From Acidobacteria bacterium SCN 69-37 (GTDB lineage: Bacteria > Acidobacteriota > Vicinamibacteria > Vicinamibacterales > SCN-69-37), in the NCBI GenBank assembly GCA_001724025.1, contig MEDJ01000004.1, positions 183,486-230,298 on the forward strand: a stretch of DNA of 46,813 nt. Direction: 5' to 3'. Positions 39,334 through 46,813 of the stretch are shown here, in pieces (position 1 is the stretch's first letter; each line of letters begins with the position of its first letter). The notes below the pieces were generated by a model that was not told where the DNA came from, searched no databases, and worked only from the letters and a program-made list of their open reading frames with translations. The position numbers and the translations under genes are program-made.

Positions 39334-42117
39334 TTATCGCACCGGCTGGCCGTCGTCGTTCCAGATCTCGATCGGGCCGATGTTCGCCTTCTCGACCTGA
39401 TCGCGGATCGTGCCGAGGTCGCCGACGATGACCCAGACGAGACTCTCCGGGTGGACGATATCGGTGGCGGCCGACTGGAGGTCGGCCAGCCGCAGCGCCT
39501 CGTAGCGATCGGTCAGCGTGGCCGCGTAGTCGAGCGGCCGGCCGTAGCGCGCGGACGACATCAGGCTGTTGAGTACGGCCATCGTGGTCTCGAAGCTGCC
39601 GGGCAGCCCGCGCGTGAGGCCGGCGATGACGCGATCCATCTCGGCCTGTTCGATCGGTTTCGACGTGCGGATGGCCTCGAACTCCCTGATGAGCTCGGTC
39701 AGCGACTCGCCGGTCCGGTCCGTCTGCACGGGCGCCTGCAGCAGGAACGGCCGCGGCCCGCGTGCGCCCTGCAGGGTCGTGCGCACGCCGTACGACCAGC
39801 CCTTGTCCTCGCGCAGGTTCATGTTGATGCGCGCCGTGAACGATCCGCCGAGCACGCCGTTCATCGCGTCGTACGCCACGTCGCGATCCGTCCCGAGGCC
39901 GGGGATCACGTGCGCGGCCAGGATCAGCGACTGCGGCGATCCGGGCTTGTCGATCAGGATCACGCGCGGCGACGAGGGCCGCTGCACGTCGGCCACGTTC
40001 TTCGTCGGGCGCGGAGCGGCCGGCGCGGTCCAGCCGCGGAACGCGCTTTCGAGCAGCGGCGTGATGGCCGCCAGCGTGGTGTCGCCGACGATGAAGATGG
40101 TCGCGTTGTCCGGTCGGAGCCATGCGTCCCTGAACGCGACCAGGTCGTCGCGCGTGATCGACGAAATCGACTCGACCGTGCCCGATCCGGTGAACGGCAC
40201 CCCGTACGCGTGGTCGCGGCCGTAGAGCGCCAGCGGCAGCAGGCGCAGCGCGAGCGATTCCGGTTGCGCCTTCTCCTGCGCGATGACCGCCAGCCACTGG
40301 CCGCGCAGCCGCTCGATCTCCGCGTCGGCAAACGTGGGATTGCGGATCAGGTCGACCCAGAGCGCGAGCGACGGCTCGAGCTGTCCGGCCAGGGCCGAGA
40401 GCGTGACGGAGGAGGTGTCGAGGACCGAGCCGGCCGCGATCTGCGCGCCGAGCCGTTCGGCTTCCGCCGAGATGGCGAGCGAGTCGCGCGTGGTCGTGCC
40501 GCGATCGAGCATCGCCATCGCGAACGAGGCTACGCCGAGCGTGCCGCCGGCGTCGGCCGCGTAGCCCGCGTCGAACTGCATCGAGACCTGGACGAGCGGC
40601 AGTTCCCGGCGTTCGGCGAGCACGACGCGGACGCCATTGCTGAGCGTGCCGGTCTGCACCGTGGGGAACGTCAGCTTCGGCAGATTGTCGGGCACCGGCG
40701 GCAGCCCGGCCGATCGATCGACGCCCTGCGGCTCCGCCGCGTAGCGGCCGGCAGGCACCACGTCCACCTGATGCCAGCCGCGCGAGAGCCAGCGGCGCGC
40801 GGCATCACGGACGTCGGTGGGCGTCGCGGCGTTGATCCAGTCGAGGTATCGCTCGATGAACAGCGGATCGCCCGCGTACAGCTCGCCTTCCGCGAGGACG
40901 ACGGCCTTGCCGCTGAAGCCGCCGACTTCCTCGAGCCCGCGCACGGTGCGCGCGTTGATGCCGGCCACCGCCCGCGCAAGTTCCCCGGCCGTCGGGCCCG
41001 TTTCCAGGAACCTCGCGATCACGCGGTCGATGGCCTCCGAGGCCACCTCCGCCGGCTGACCCGGATTGAGGATCACCGACAGATCGACGACGCTGGCGAG
41101 TTCGAAGGGGGTGACGCTCACGTTGACCTGCGTGGCCAGCGAGCGATCGTGGATCAGGTCGACGTACAGGCGTGAGTTGCGCCCCTGCCCCAGTGCGGCC
41201 GCCGCGAGATCGAGCAGTGCGCGATCGCGGTCGTTGAGGCCCGGCGCCACCCAGGCGCGGTTGGCCAGTACGGCCGGCACCTGATCGTGCTGGATCTCGT
41301 GCGTATCGTGCTCGCGCACGGGAATCCAGGCCTTGACGGCATCGACCTCGGGGCCGGCCGGGATGTCGCCGAAATAACGCTGCACCTTCTCGCGCGCCGT
41401 GGCCAGATCAATGTCGCCCGCCAGCGAGAGCACCGCGTTGTTCGGACCGTAGTAGTCCCTGAACCACTGGTGGACGTCGGCCAGTGACGCGGCATCGAGG
41501 TCCGCCATCGATCCGATCGTCGAATGATGGTACGGGTGGCCCACGGGGAACAGGCCCTCGTAGAGGTTGTAGTTGACGCGGCCGTACGGGCGGTTGTCCC
41601 CCTGCCGCTTCTCGTTCTGCACCACGCCGCGCTGGTTATCGAGCTTTTCCTGCGTGACGGCCCCGAGCAGGTGGCCCATGCGATCGGACTCCATCCACAG
41701 GACCAGATCGAGGGCCGGCGTCGGGACTGTCTGGAAGTAGTTCGTGCGATCGAGCCACGTGCTGCCGTTCAGGCTCGTGCCGCCCACGCGCTGGAGCGGT
41801 TCGAACCACTCGCCGTCGTAGTGCTCGGAGCCGTTGAACATGAGGTGCTCGAACAGGTGGGCGAAGCCGGTCTGCCCCTGCGGCTCGTTCTTCGATCCGA
41901 CGTGGTACCAGATGCTGACGGCCACGACGGGCGCCTTGCGATCCTCGTGCACGATGACCCGCAGGCCATTGTCGAGCGTGAAGGAGTCGTACTCGAGGTT
42001 CAGCATCGGGGCACCGACTCCCTGGGATCGGACACTGGTGGAGGTGAGCGCGACGGCGGCCGCAACGACAGCGGCGCCGGTGGCGCGGATCAGGATACGG
42101 GACGGCGATTGCGGCAT
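39334..42117 (-). CDS. M16-family (insulinase-type) zinc peptidase
   Basis: A 927-residue secreted metallopeptidase: signal peptide (IRATGAAVVAAAVALTSTSVRSQG), then two tandem M16 halves of about 450 residues each. The first has the inverted zinc motif HxxEH at H87-L-F-E90-H91 (FAHLFEHLMFNGSEHY) and the third ligand E169 (QNEKRQG), 78 residues later. The second half (GVRVVLAERRELPLVQVSMQFDAGYAAD...GVASFAMAMLDRGTTTRD) lacks the motif, as in most of the family, but keeps the R/Y-containing SYGVRTTLQGARGP segment. Such enzymes degrade oligopeptides in the periplasm. The gene is convergent with the beta-lactamase. Confidence 0.94.
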   Translation of the reverse strand: MPQSPSRILIRATGAAVVAAAVALTSTSVRSQGVGAPMLNLEYDSFTLDNGLRVIVHEDRKAPVVAVSIWYHVGSKNEPQGQTGFAHLFEHLMFNGSEHYDGEWFEPLQRVGGTSLNGSTWLDRTNYFQTVPTPALDLVLWMESDRMGHLLGAVTQEKLDNQRGVVQNEKRQGDNRPYGRVNYNLYEGLFPVGHPYHHSTIGSMADLDAASLADVHQWFRDYYGPNNAVLSLAGDIDLATAREKVQRYFGDIPAGPEVDAVKAWIPVREHDTHEIQHDQVPAVLANRAWVAPGLNDRDRALLDLAAAALGQGRNSRLYVDLIHDRSLATQVNVSVTPFELASVVDLSVILNPGQPAEVASEAIDRVIARFLETGPTAGELARAVAGINARTVRGLEEVGGFSGKAVVLAEGELYAGDPLFIERYLDWINAATPTDVRDAARRWLSRGWHQVDVVPAGRYAAEPQGVDRSAGLPPVPDNLPKLTFPTVQTGTLSNGVRVVLAERRELPLVQVSMQFDAGYAADAGGTLGVASFAMAMLDRGTTTRDSLAISAEAERLGAQIAAGSVLDTSSVTLSALAGQLEPSLALWVDLIRNPTFADAEIERLRGQWLAVIAQEKAQPESLALRLLPLALYGRDHAYGVPFTGSGTVESISSITRDDLVAFRDAWLRPDNATIFIVGDTTLAAITPLLESAFRGWTAPAAPRPTKNVADVQRPSSPRVILIDKPGSPQSLILAAHVIPGLGTDRDVAYDAMNGVLGGSFTARINMNLREDKGWSYGVRTTLQGARGPRPFLLQAPVQTDRTGESLTELIREFEAIRTSKPIEQAEMDRVIAGLTRGLPGSFETTMAVLNSLMSSARYGRPLDYAATLTDRYEALRLADLQSAATDIVHPESLVWVIVGDLGTIRDQVEKANIGPIEIWNDDGQPVR

Positions 42118-42298
42118 GAGTCCTCAACTTCTGGCTTGGAGCCCACGTGCGTCAGCAGGCTCCTGGCCGGCATGGGGAGTGGGCGACCGGCGCGCCCGTC
42201 ATCCGAATCATGATGGTCCGAAACCGGCCCTCGTGCACGGGGAACCCGCGCGCGGCCCGTGCGGCCGCGAGCGGCTGATATGCTCGCGACAGCGGCCC

Positions 42299-42955
42299 AT
42301 GACGGACCTGGCGCGCCTCGAGGCGCTCTGCGAACGGCATCTCGCGACGCTCGACGGCGACGCGGCACACGACATCGACCACGTCAGACGCGTGGTGGCC
42401 AACGCCAGGCGCCTGGCCGACGCCGAGGGGGCCCGCCTGGACGTGATCGTCCCTGCCGCCTGGCTCCACGACTGCGTCGTCGTGGCCAAGGACAGCCCGG
42501 ACCGGCCGCGCGCGTCGCGGATCGCCGCAGACGCAGCCACGCGGCTGCTGCGCGGCTGGGGCGTCGCCGAGGCGCGGCTGCCGGCGATCGCGCACGCCAT
42601 CGAGGCCCACAGTTTCAGCGCCGGCATTCCGCCGCAGACGCACGAAGCCGGCGTCCTGCGCGACGCGGACAGGCTCGATGCGATTGGGGCGATCGGTATC
42701 GCGCGCTGCGTCATGCTCGGCGCCCAGCTCGGCCGGCCGCTCTACGTGGCGGCCGATCCGTTCTGTGAGCATCGGGACGCCGACGACATGGCGTCTTCGA
42801 TCGATCATTTCTACACAAAGCTGTTGGGGCTCCATACTTCGTTTGTCACCGATGCCGGCCGGGCCGAGGCTGCGCGGCGCACGGCGGTACTGCGCCGGTA
42901 CCTCGACGACCTGCGTCATGAGATCGGCTGGGCAGGCGGCCGCCGCGAATCGTAA
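42299..42955 (+). CDS. HD-domain phosphohydrolase
   Basis: A 218-residue metal-dependent phosphohydrolase of the HD superfamily. The ligands are visible in order: HDIDHVRRVV (first His), VIVPAAWLHDCV (the HD pair) and LRDADRLDAIGAIGIARC (the final Asp region), with HAIEAHSFSAGIPP between. The form resembles predicted HD hydrolases of the YedJ type. Natural substrate unknown, most likely a nucleotide. ATG at 42299 was chosen for direct fit to the family N-terminus; the open frame upstream has no family sequence. Divergent from the M16 gene, with 181 bp between in which I see nothing else. Confidence 0.88.
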   Translation: MTDLARLEALCERHLATLDGDAAHDIDHVRRVVANARRLADAEGARLDVIVPAAWLHDCVVVAKDSPDRPRASRIAADAATRLLRGWGVAEARLPAIAHAIEAHSFSAGIPPQTHEAGVLRDADRLDAIGAIGIARCVMLGAQLGRPLYVAADPFCEHRDADDMASSIDHFYTKLLGLHTSFVTDAGRAEAARRTAVLRRYLDDLRHEIGWAGGRRES

Positions 42956-42977
42956 CGCCTGGCTTTTGGCCTGGGAT

Positions 42978-43112
42978 TAGAGCGGTTTTCGTTTCTCCGT
43001 GGATGGAGGCCAGGGGCTTCAGCCCCTGGCGCGGCCGCACGGGCTGAAGCCTGTGCGCTCCATTCGGACAAAACCGCCGCTTAAGGTCTACACCGAACTG
43101 GAAACCGCTCTA
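42978..43112. repeat. MITE-like element with terminal inverted repeats
   Basis: TAGAGCGGTTTTC (42978-42990) and GGAAACCGCTCTA (43100-43112) are inverted repeats matching at 12 of 13 positions and bound a 135-bp unit. Inside are two GGCTTCAGCC-type palindromes: GCCAGGGGCT-TC-AGCCCCTGGC (43009-43030) and a shorter one at 43037-43056. The right end includes the modA stop codon TAG. It lies between the convergent HD and modA genes. Confidence 0.75.
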
Positions 43113-43913
43113 GCGGGCCTGGGCCGCGGTCTCGCGTGCCGGCAGGCCGAAGCCGTGCCATTCCAGGATCGCCGAGGCTGTCGGGCCCTGCACGAACGCG
43201 AAGAACCGCTCGGCCACCGGGCTGGCGCGCGTCAGCAGGACCATGCGCTGGCGCAGCGGCGGGTGCAGCGTGTCCGGAATGATTGCGGACGACCCGCGCG
43301 CGCGCAGGGCCGGGGTCGAGGCGAGCGATCCGGCGATGATGCCGCCGACAGCGTTTCCGCTCGCGGCGAACTGTGCGGCCTGCGACACGTTTTCCCCGAT
43401 CACGAGCCGCGGCCGGATCGCGTCCCACAGGCCGCGGGCGCGCAGCGCCGCCTCGGCGGCACGTCCGTACGGCGCGACTTCGGGGTTGGCAATGGCGAAC
43501 CGCGTGACGCGGCCGGCGGCGAGCAGGTGCGCGAGGCCGTCGAGGCCATTGGCCGGGACGATCGGCGATCCCGTGGGCGCGAACAGCACGATGTGGCCGA
43601 TGGCGTAGAGCGCGCCACGATCGCGCGTGAGACCGGCGTCGGCCAGCTGGAAGACGAACGCCTCGTCGGCCGACAGGAACAGCTCGAAGGGCGCGCCGTC
43701 GCGGATCTGGCGCATCAGCACGCCCGACGATCCGAAGACGAGATCGACGGCCTGCCCCGTCTCGCGCGTGAACGCCTCGGCGATCTCGGGGAGCGCGGCG
43801 TTGAGATCGGCAGCGGCGGCAATGGCGGGCGGACGTTGGGCCGCGGCCTCGCGGACGGGCGCAGCGAGGGCCACAAGGGCCGCCACGCCCCATGCCGCGA
43901 TCCGCCGCGTCAT
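43110..43913 (-). CDS. modA: ModA-like periplasmic molybdate-binding protein
   Basis: A 267-residue substrate-binding protein of the molybdate/tungstate type. The signal peptide (IAAWGVAALVALAAPVREAAAQ) precedes PPAIAAAADLNAALPEIAEAFTRETG, then DLVFGSSGVLMRQIRDGAPFELFLSADEAFVFQL (the family GSSG oxyanion loop and SAD motif), IANPEVAPYGRAAEAAL and GENVSQAAQFAASGNAVGGII. It would deliver oxyanion to a ModBC transporter, but no modB or modC is in this window. Its ATG overlaps the upstream molybdopterin-domain gene (ATGA at 43910). The TAG stop is at the end of a repeat element. Confidence 0.88.
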   Translation of the reverse strand: MTRRIAAWGVAALVALAAPVREAAAQRPPAIAAAADLNAALPEIAEAFTRETGQAVDLVFGSSGVLMRQIRDGAPFELFLSADEAFVFQLADAGLTRDRGALYAIGHIVLFAPTGSPIVPANGLDGLAHLLAAGRVTRFAIANPEVAPYGRAAEAALRARGLWDAIRPRLVIGENVSQAAQFAASGNAVGGIIAGSLASTPALRARGSSAIIPDTLHPPLRQRMVLLTRASPVAERFFAFVQGPTASAILEWHGFGLPARETAAQAR

Positions 43914-44440
43914 TCGTCGATCCGCACGATGCGGATGGCCGACACCATGCGCACCGATCGCGCCGGCCGCGTGTCGTCGCCGACGATCAGTCGGAACGGG
44001 CCGTGATCGGCGGCCAGCGGCTGACCGTCGATCGTGTCGGCCAGGATGATCGTCTTCGTCGACAGCGCCGGATCCATTTCGCCGATCGAGAACACCACGC
44101 GGTAGCCATCGCGTCCCGAGACCAGCACGTACGTCGCCAACGCCCGCCCGCGGAGTTGTTCGCCGAGCGGCACACCGGCCTGCGCGAGAAGGTCGGCGAC
44201 GAGGACGCCGTCGTACCTGTGCGTCGTGCCGTGATCGTCGACGGTCATCGTCCGGCGCGGGAACGTGGCGAGCCGGGCGGCGTCGATCACCAGCGGTGCC
44301 GAGACGTGGCCGTCGACGATGACCGTCTGCGCGAATGTCTGGAGCGGTGTCGCGACGATCAGGGCGAGGGCAACGAGCAGCAGACGACGGCGGATGGTGC
44401 GCGATGGCATCGGCAGGGGAGTCATCGGATTTCCACTCAT
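43910..44440 (-). CDS. Exported molybdopterin-binding-domain protein
   Basis: A 176-residue exported protein with a signal peptide (RRLLLVALALIVATPLQTFAQ) followed by an oxidoreductase molybdopterin-binding (sulfite-oxidase-like) fold: ARLATFPRRTMTVDDHGTTHRYDGVLVADLLAQAGVP and GPFRLIVGDDTRPARSVRMVSAIRIVRI. It is short and lacks the canonical cysteine ligand and dimerisation domain of full sulfite oxidases, so it may be a binding or accessory protein. It overlaps modA (ATGA), so the pair probably handles molybdenum together. Start at 44440 is one of three near ATGs (also 44425 and 44410). Confidence 0.75.
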   Translation of the reverse strand: MSGNPMTPLPMPSRTIRRRLLLVALALIVATPLQTFAQTVIVDGHVSAPLVIDAARLATFPRRTMTVDDHGTTHRYDGVLVADLLAQAGVPLGEQLRGRALATYVLVSGRDGYRVVFSIGEMDPALSTKTIILADTIDGQPLAADHGPFRLIVGDDTRPARSVRMVSAIRIVRIDE

Positions 44441-44491
44441 GATCTCACGGCGGCGGGCGGCGGGCGGCGGGCTGGCCGGTGGGAACCGGAG

Positions 44492-44513
44492 CCCCGAGGC
44501 TTCAGCCTCGGGG
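44492..44513. repeat. REP-like palindrome, GGCTTCAGCC family (CCCCGAGG arms)
   Basis: CCCCGAGGCT-TC-AGCCTCGGGG, with outer GGAG and downstream GGGGGCTCC extending the symmetry. Arms carry compensating changes compared with other copies (GAGG pairing CCTC), so base pairing rather than sequence is conserved. It lies between two tandem minus-strand genes. Confidence 0.82.
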
Positions 44514-44565
44514 GGATTCCCCGGGGGCTCCGATTGGCACGGCGGCGGGGCAGCACGGGCCGCGG

Positions 44566-46170
44566 CTACGGTGCGCCTTCCCAGCGCACAGCCCCGACGC
44601 GCGATTGCCTGTTGACGGTGATGGGATCCGGATCGATGTCCGGCGACTGGTTCAGTGGCGTCCGGCGGAACGCGATCCGCGTCGCGTCGTGATCGAAGAC
44701 TGTCGGTTCGATCCGGCCCGACGCGTGCATCACCGAGATGCCGTCGGCGACGTGATCGTAGCCGAGCGCATGACCGAGTTCGTGCGCCCGCAGCGACCGG
44801 CGGTACGGCGAGTCCGACTGCTCGAAGGCGCTGTCGAGCATGACGACGCCCATCTGCACTTCGCCGGCACCGTTCCAGGCCCAGCGGCCATAGCCCCAGG
44901 CATTGATGGCCGGCTCGAGCCCGGCGACGCGCGCCACGACGATCGTGCCGGACCGCGTGATCTCGACCGTGTCGTCAGGGGCCGCGGTCTCGATCTCGAT
45001 ACCGGCGAATCCGGTGAACGTCTGGCCCGTCAGCTGCGGCAGCGCCCAGGTGAGATCGGCAATCAGCGCCTCGACCTCGGCCTCGGTCATCTCGTCGGCG
45101 GTTGCGACATACGTCGCATCTGTCGTCGTCGTGAAAGTGAGGACGCGGCGCTGAATCACGACGCGCGGTGCCTGCGTCCAGCGGTGCAGGTCGCCGCGTG
45201 CGCGCAGCATCTGATCGAACGCCGTCAGGTTGAACGTCCGCGGCATCAGCGTCAGCGTCGCAGCCTCGCCGGCGGTGCGCAGCTGCGTGTACCGTTCGAT
45301 GGTGCCCGGCGATGTCAGACGCACGTGCTGCACGTCGCCCGGCACGCCGTTCACGGTGAAGCCGCCGTCATCGTCCGTGGCCGATTCCGCACCGTCGACG
45401 ATGGCGACGTGCACGCCGGACAGCGGCCTGTCGGACAGCACGTCGAGGACGCGACCTGCGACGGCGGGGCCCGGGGGCCTGAGGCTGTCGAGCGCGAGGT
45501 CGATGGTCGTATCCGTCTCGAGCACGAGCGCCGACTCGGCCGGGGCGAACCCGTCGGCGGTGGCGCGCACGGTCAGCGGACCCGGCACCAGATCGGGCAG
45601 ATCGAAACGTCCATCGGCACCGGTCGTGGCGTCCGCGATGTGATCGGCGTCCCGCATCACCTCGACACGCGCGCCAGCGAGCGGCGCGTGTGTGGCCGAG
45701 GCGATGACCACGCCCGACAATCGCCAGCGTTCAGTGGAGACCGGCGGATCCGGATCGGGCCCGGTCTCCGCGTGCGTCAGCTGGAAATCCACCGTGCGGG
45801 CATCGTCGAGCGTGATCGCGGTCGTGAAGGTTTCGAAGCCGTCGAGGGCCGCGCGAATCGTGTACGCGCCTGTCGGGAGCGCCTCGATCGTGTAGTGGCC
45901 GGCATCGTCGGTCTGGGTGGGAGCGGGCGTGGTCGCGCCCTCGGCGATGTCGACGCGTACGCCTGCGAGCGGCGTTGCGTCGCGAGCGTCTGTCACCGTG
46001 CCTGTCACCCGGAACGTGGCGGCGACTGGTGGTGTCGGCGCAGAAGGCGCCACGGGTGAGGCGGACTTCTCGCCGCAGGCGACGGACGCCAGAACGAGGA
46101 TGGCCGCCATCGCCCAGGCGACGCGCGACCCCCGTTGCCGACTCCATCCCTCTGCTGACCGATTCCGCAT
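44566..46170 (-). CDS. Secreted metzincin-like protease with carboxypeptidase-regulatory domains
   Basis: A 534-residue exported protein. The N-terminal signal ends LASVACGEKSASP, lipoprotein-like. About three carboxypeptidase-regulatory-like beta domains follow (FRVTGTVTDARDATPLAGVRVDIAE..., RLSGVVIASATHAPLAGARVEVM..., VAGRVLDVLSDRPLSGVHVAIVDG...), each with the TDDAGHYTIEALP-type turn. The C-terminal third has the zinc motif HELGHALGYDH (463-473, HExxHxxGxxH) and a Met-turn candidate ISVMHASG, as in matrixins. The regulatory domains probably bind substrate or surface; the target is unknown. ATG at 46170 gives the signal near the start. Confidence 0.82.
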   Translation of the reverse strand: MRNRSAEGWSRQRGSRVAWAMAAILVLASVACGEKSASPVAPSAPTPPVAATFRVTGTVTDARDATPLAGVRVDIAEGATTPAPTQTDDAGHYTIEALPTGAYTIRAALDGFETFTTAITLDDARTVDFQLTHAETGPDPDPPVSTERWRLSGVVIASATHAPLAGARVEVMRDADHIADATTGADGRFDLPDLVPGPLTVRATADGFAPAESALVLETDTTIDLALDSLRPPGPAVAGRVLDVLSDRPLSGVHVAIVDGAESATDDDGGFTVNGVPGDVQHVRLTSPGTIERYTQLRTAGEAATLTLMPRTFNLTAFDQMLRARGDLHRWTQAPRVVIQRRVLTFTTTTDATYVATADEMTEAEVEALIADLTWALPQLTGQTFTGFAGIEIETAAPDDTVEITRSGTIVVARVAGLEPAINAWGYGRWAWNGAGEVQMGVVMLDSAFEQSDSPYRRSLRAHELGHALGYDHVADGISVMHASGRIEPTVFDHDATRIAFRRTPLNQSPDIDPDPITVNRQSRVGAVRWEGAP

Positions 46171-46408
46171 GCTGTCCCCGCTGACTGCTTCAGCGACTCA
46201 GGGAAGGACTGCAAGCGGTGTACCTCACGGCATTCCGCCGCGTTCGCCGCGGGACCGTGTGTTGTCAGGCGAAGAAACGGCGATGGTGCGACCAGGCTTT
46301 CCCACCCCGGGCAAATGTGCGCCCGATCCTTGCCTCCTCCAGGGACGCCCGAATCAGTTCGGCAGCGTATACTGCGCGCTCGTGAAGGGCGTGGGTGCGC
46401 TCCTGGCC
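46171..46408. other. Intergenic region, possibly a gene start interrupted by the IS
   Basis: No complete gene. Close to the IS end, TATACT (46368-46373) is followed by GTG at 46382, reading VKGVGALLAC and then a stop that lies in the IS terminus. This looks like the first codons of a signal peptide truncated by insertion, but the stretch is too short to be sure. Confidence 0.3.
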
Positions 46409-46813
46409 TGTTGACGCTCACCGAAAACTGACCATCTCTGCTCGGTGAAAATTGACCAGGGCACGACGCCGGCGGGTCAGTCCGCCGGCGGTGATTCTAC
46501 TCCGGTCATTCGGGATCGGTGGCGTCCTCCTGTGCTTTGCGTCGGGCCTGCTCACGCGATTTGATGCGGGCTTTGGCCGTGTGGCTGCTGTGCCGGAAGC
46601 GATAGGACTCGTTGCCCGTCTCCACGATATGGCAGTGATGCGTGAGCCGGTCGAGCAGTGCCGTGGTCATTTTCGGAGCCCCGAAGACGCTCGCCCATTC
46701 GGCAAAGACCAGGTTCGTGGTGATGATCACGCTGGTGTGCTCGTACAGCTTCGACAACAGGTGAAAAAGGAGCGCCCCGCCCGACTGAGAAAACGGCAGG
46801 TAGCCCAGCTCGT
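46409..46813 (-). mobile_element. IS21-family insertion sequence, right part
   Basis: The terminal sequence TGTTGACGCTCACCGAAAAC begins at 46409. Two repeats, CTCACCGAAAACTGACC (46417) and CTCGGTGAAAATTGACC (46441), are the multiple terminal repeats typical of IS21 elements. It encodes istB on the minus strand, and the istA side lies beyond the right window edge. Confidence 0.85.
46506..46813 (-). CDS. istB: IstB-like ATP-binding protein of IS21, 3' part
   Basis: The C-terminal 102 codons of the IS21 helper ATPase, open at the right edge. [75 protein letters not shown] matches the AAA+ core end of IstB (sensor region [14 protein letters not shown]). It is needed with the IstA transposase for IS21 transposition. 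The stop at 46506 lies about 97 bp from the element end. Codon use is less GC-rich than in chromosomal neighbours, in keeping with recent arrival. Confidence 0.93.
   Translation of the reverse strand, partial: ELGYLPFSQSGGALLFHLLSKLYEHTSVIITTNLVFAEWASVFGAPKMTTALLDRLTHHCHIVETGNESYRFRHSSHTAKARIKSREQARRKAQEDATDPE

Noticed and set aside
1..46813. CRISPR array, tRNA or rRNA genes
   Set aside because: No regularly spaced direct repeats of CRISPR type and no cloverleaf or rRNA-like stretch were seen by eye; a covariance scan was not possible.

Overview
The window is GC-rich chromosomal DNA that I infer comes from an Acidobacteriota, probably the Vicinamibacteria-like group. The evidence is two very large duplicated orphan ABC permeases of the ADOP type, each paired with a PadR regulator, plus a DUF2934 protein, a DUF1080 secreted hydrolase, a TonB receptor (Gram-negative envelope) and many lipoprotein-like exported proteins. 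Genes are densely packed. Many successive genes overlap by ATGA or GTGA, which indicates translational coupling. I found no tRNA, rRNA or CRISPR array.

Layout. 1-1318: 3' part of an argininosuccinate lyase gene. 1410-3265: a lipoprotein-like SAM methyltransferase and a CAP-domain lipoprotein. 3498-6540: an acetyltransferase and an ECF sigma / anti-sigma / Spy-CpxP-like stress operon with a promoter motif repeated at identical spacing. 6578-12123: a YjbQ protein, a MacA-like adaptor with a MacB-like ATPase but no permease, an MgtC/DUF4010 membrane protein, and a tiny FPASDPPS protein coupled to a luciferase-like oxidoreductase. 12501-15590 and 27073-30062: two PadR-ADOP permease modules. 15725-18822: a two-gene operon of an isopropylmalate-dehydrogenase-like enzyme and an unusual isochorismatase/aldehyde-dehydrogenase fusion. 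18805-25619: an envelope-type cluster (HTTM membrane protein and partner, PaaK/CapK-like adenylating enzyme coupled to a Wzx-like flippase, and a large GT-C-like membrane protein). 25834-27023: a decayed DUF4143-type ATPase gene. 30147-34795: a J-domain/zinc-ribbon/PilZ-like protein, DUF2934, a DUF1080 hydrolase and a TonB receptor. 34890-38105: rpsD with a structured leader, and a coupled pair of CNNM/CBS ion-transport proteins. 38280-42955: a subclass B3-type metallo-beta-lactamase, an M16 peptidase and an HD-domain hydrolase. 43110-46170: a ModA/molybdopterin-domain pair and a secreted metalloprotease. 46409-46813: the end of an IS21-family element with istB.

The most distinctive non-coding content is several families of palindromic repeats. 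One is a dispersed GGCTTCAGCC-centred family. Another is a 28-bp palindrome that supplies the stop codon of an upstream gene at both of its loci. A perfect 45-bp inverted repeat lies between two convergent genes, and a 135-bp MITE-like element ends inside the modA stop codon. The most interesting protein-level candidates are the isochorismatase-ALDH fusion operon, the J-domain/PilZ-like protein and the PaaK-like/flippase/HTTM cluster.
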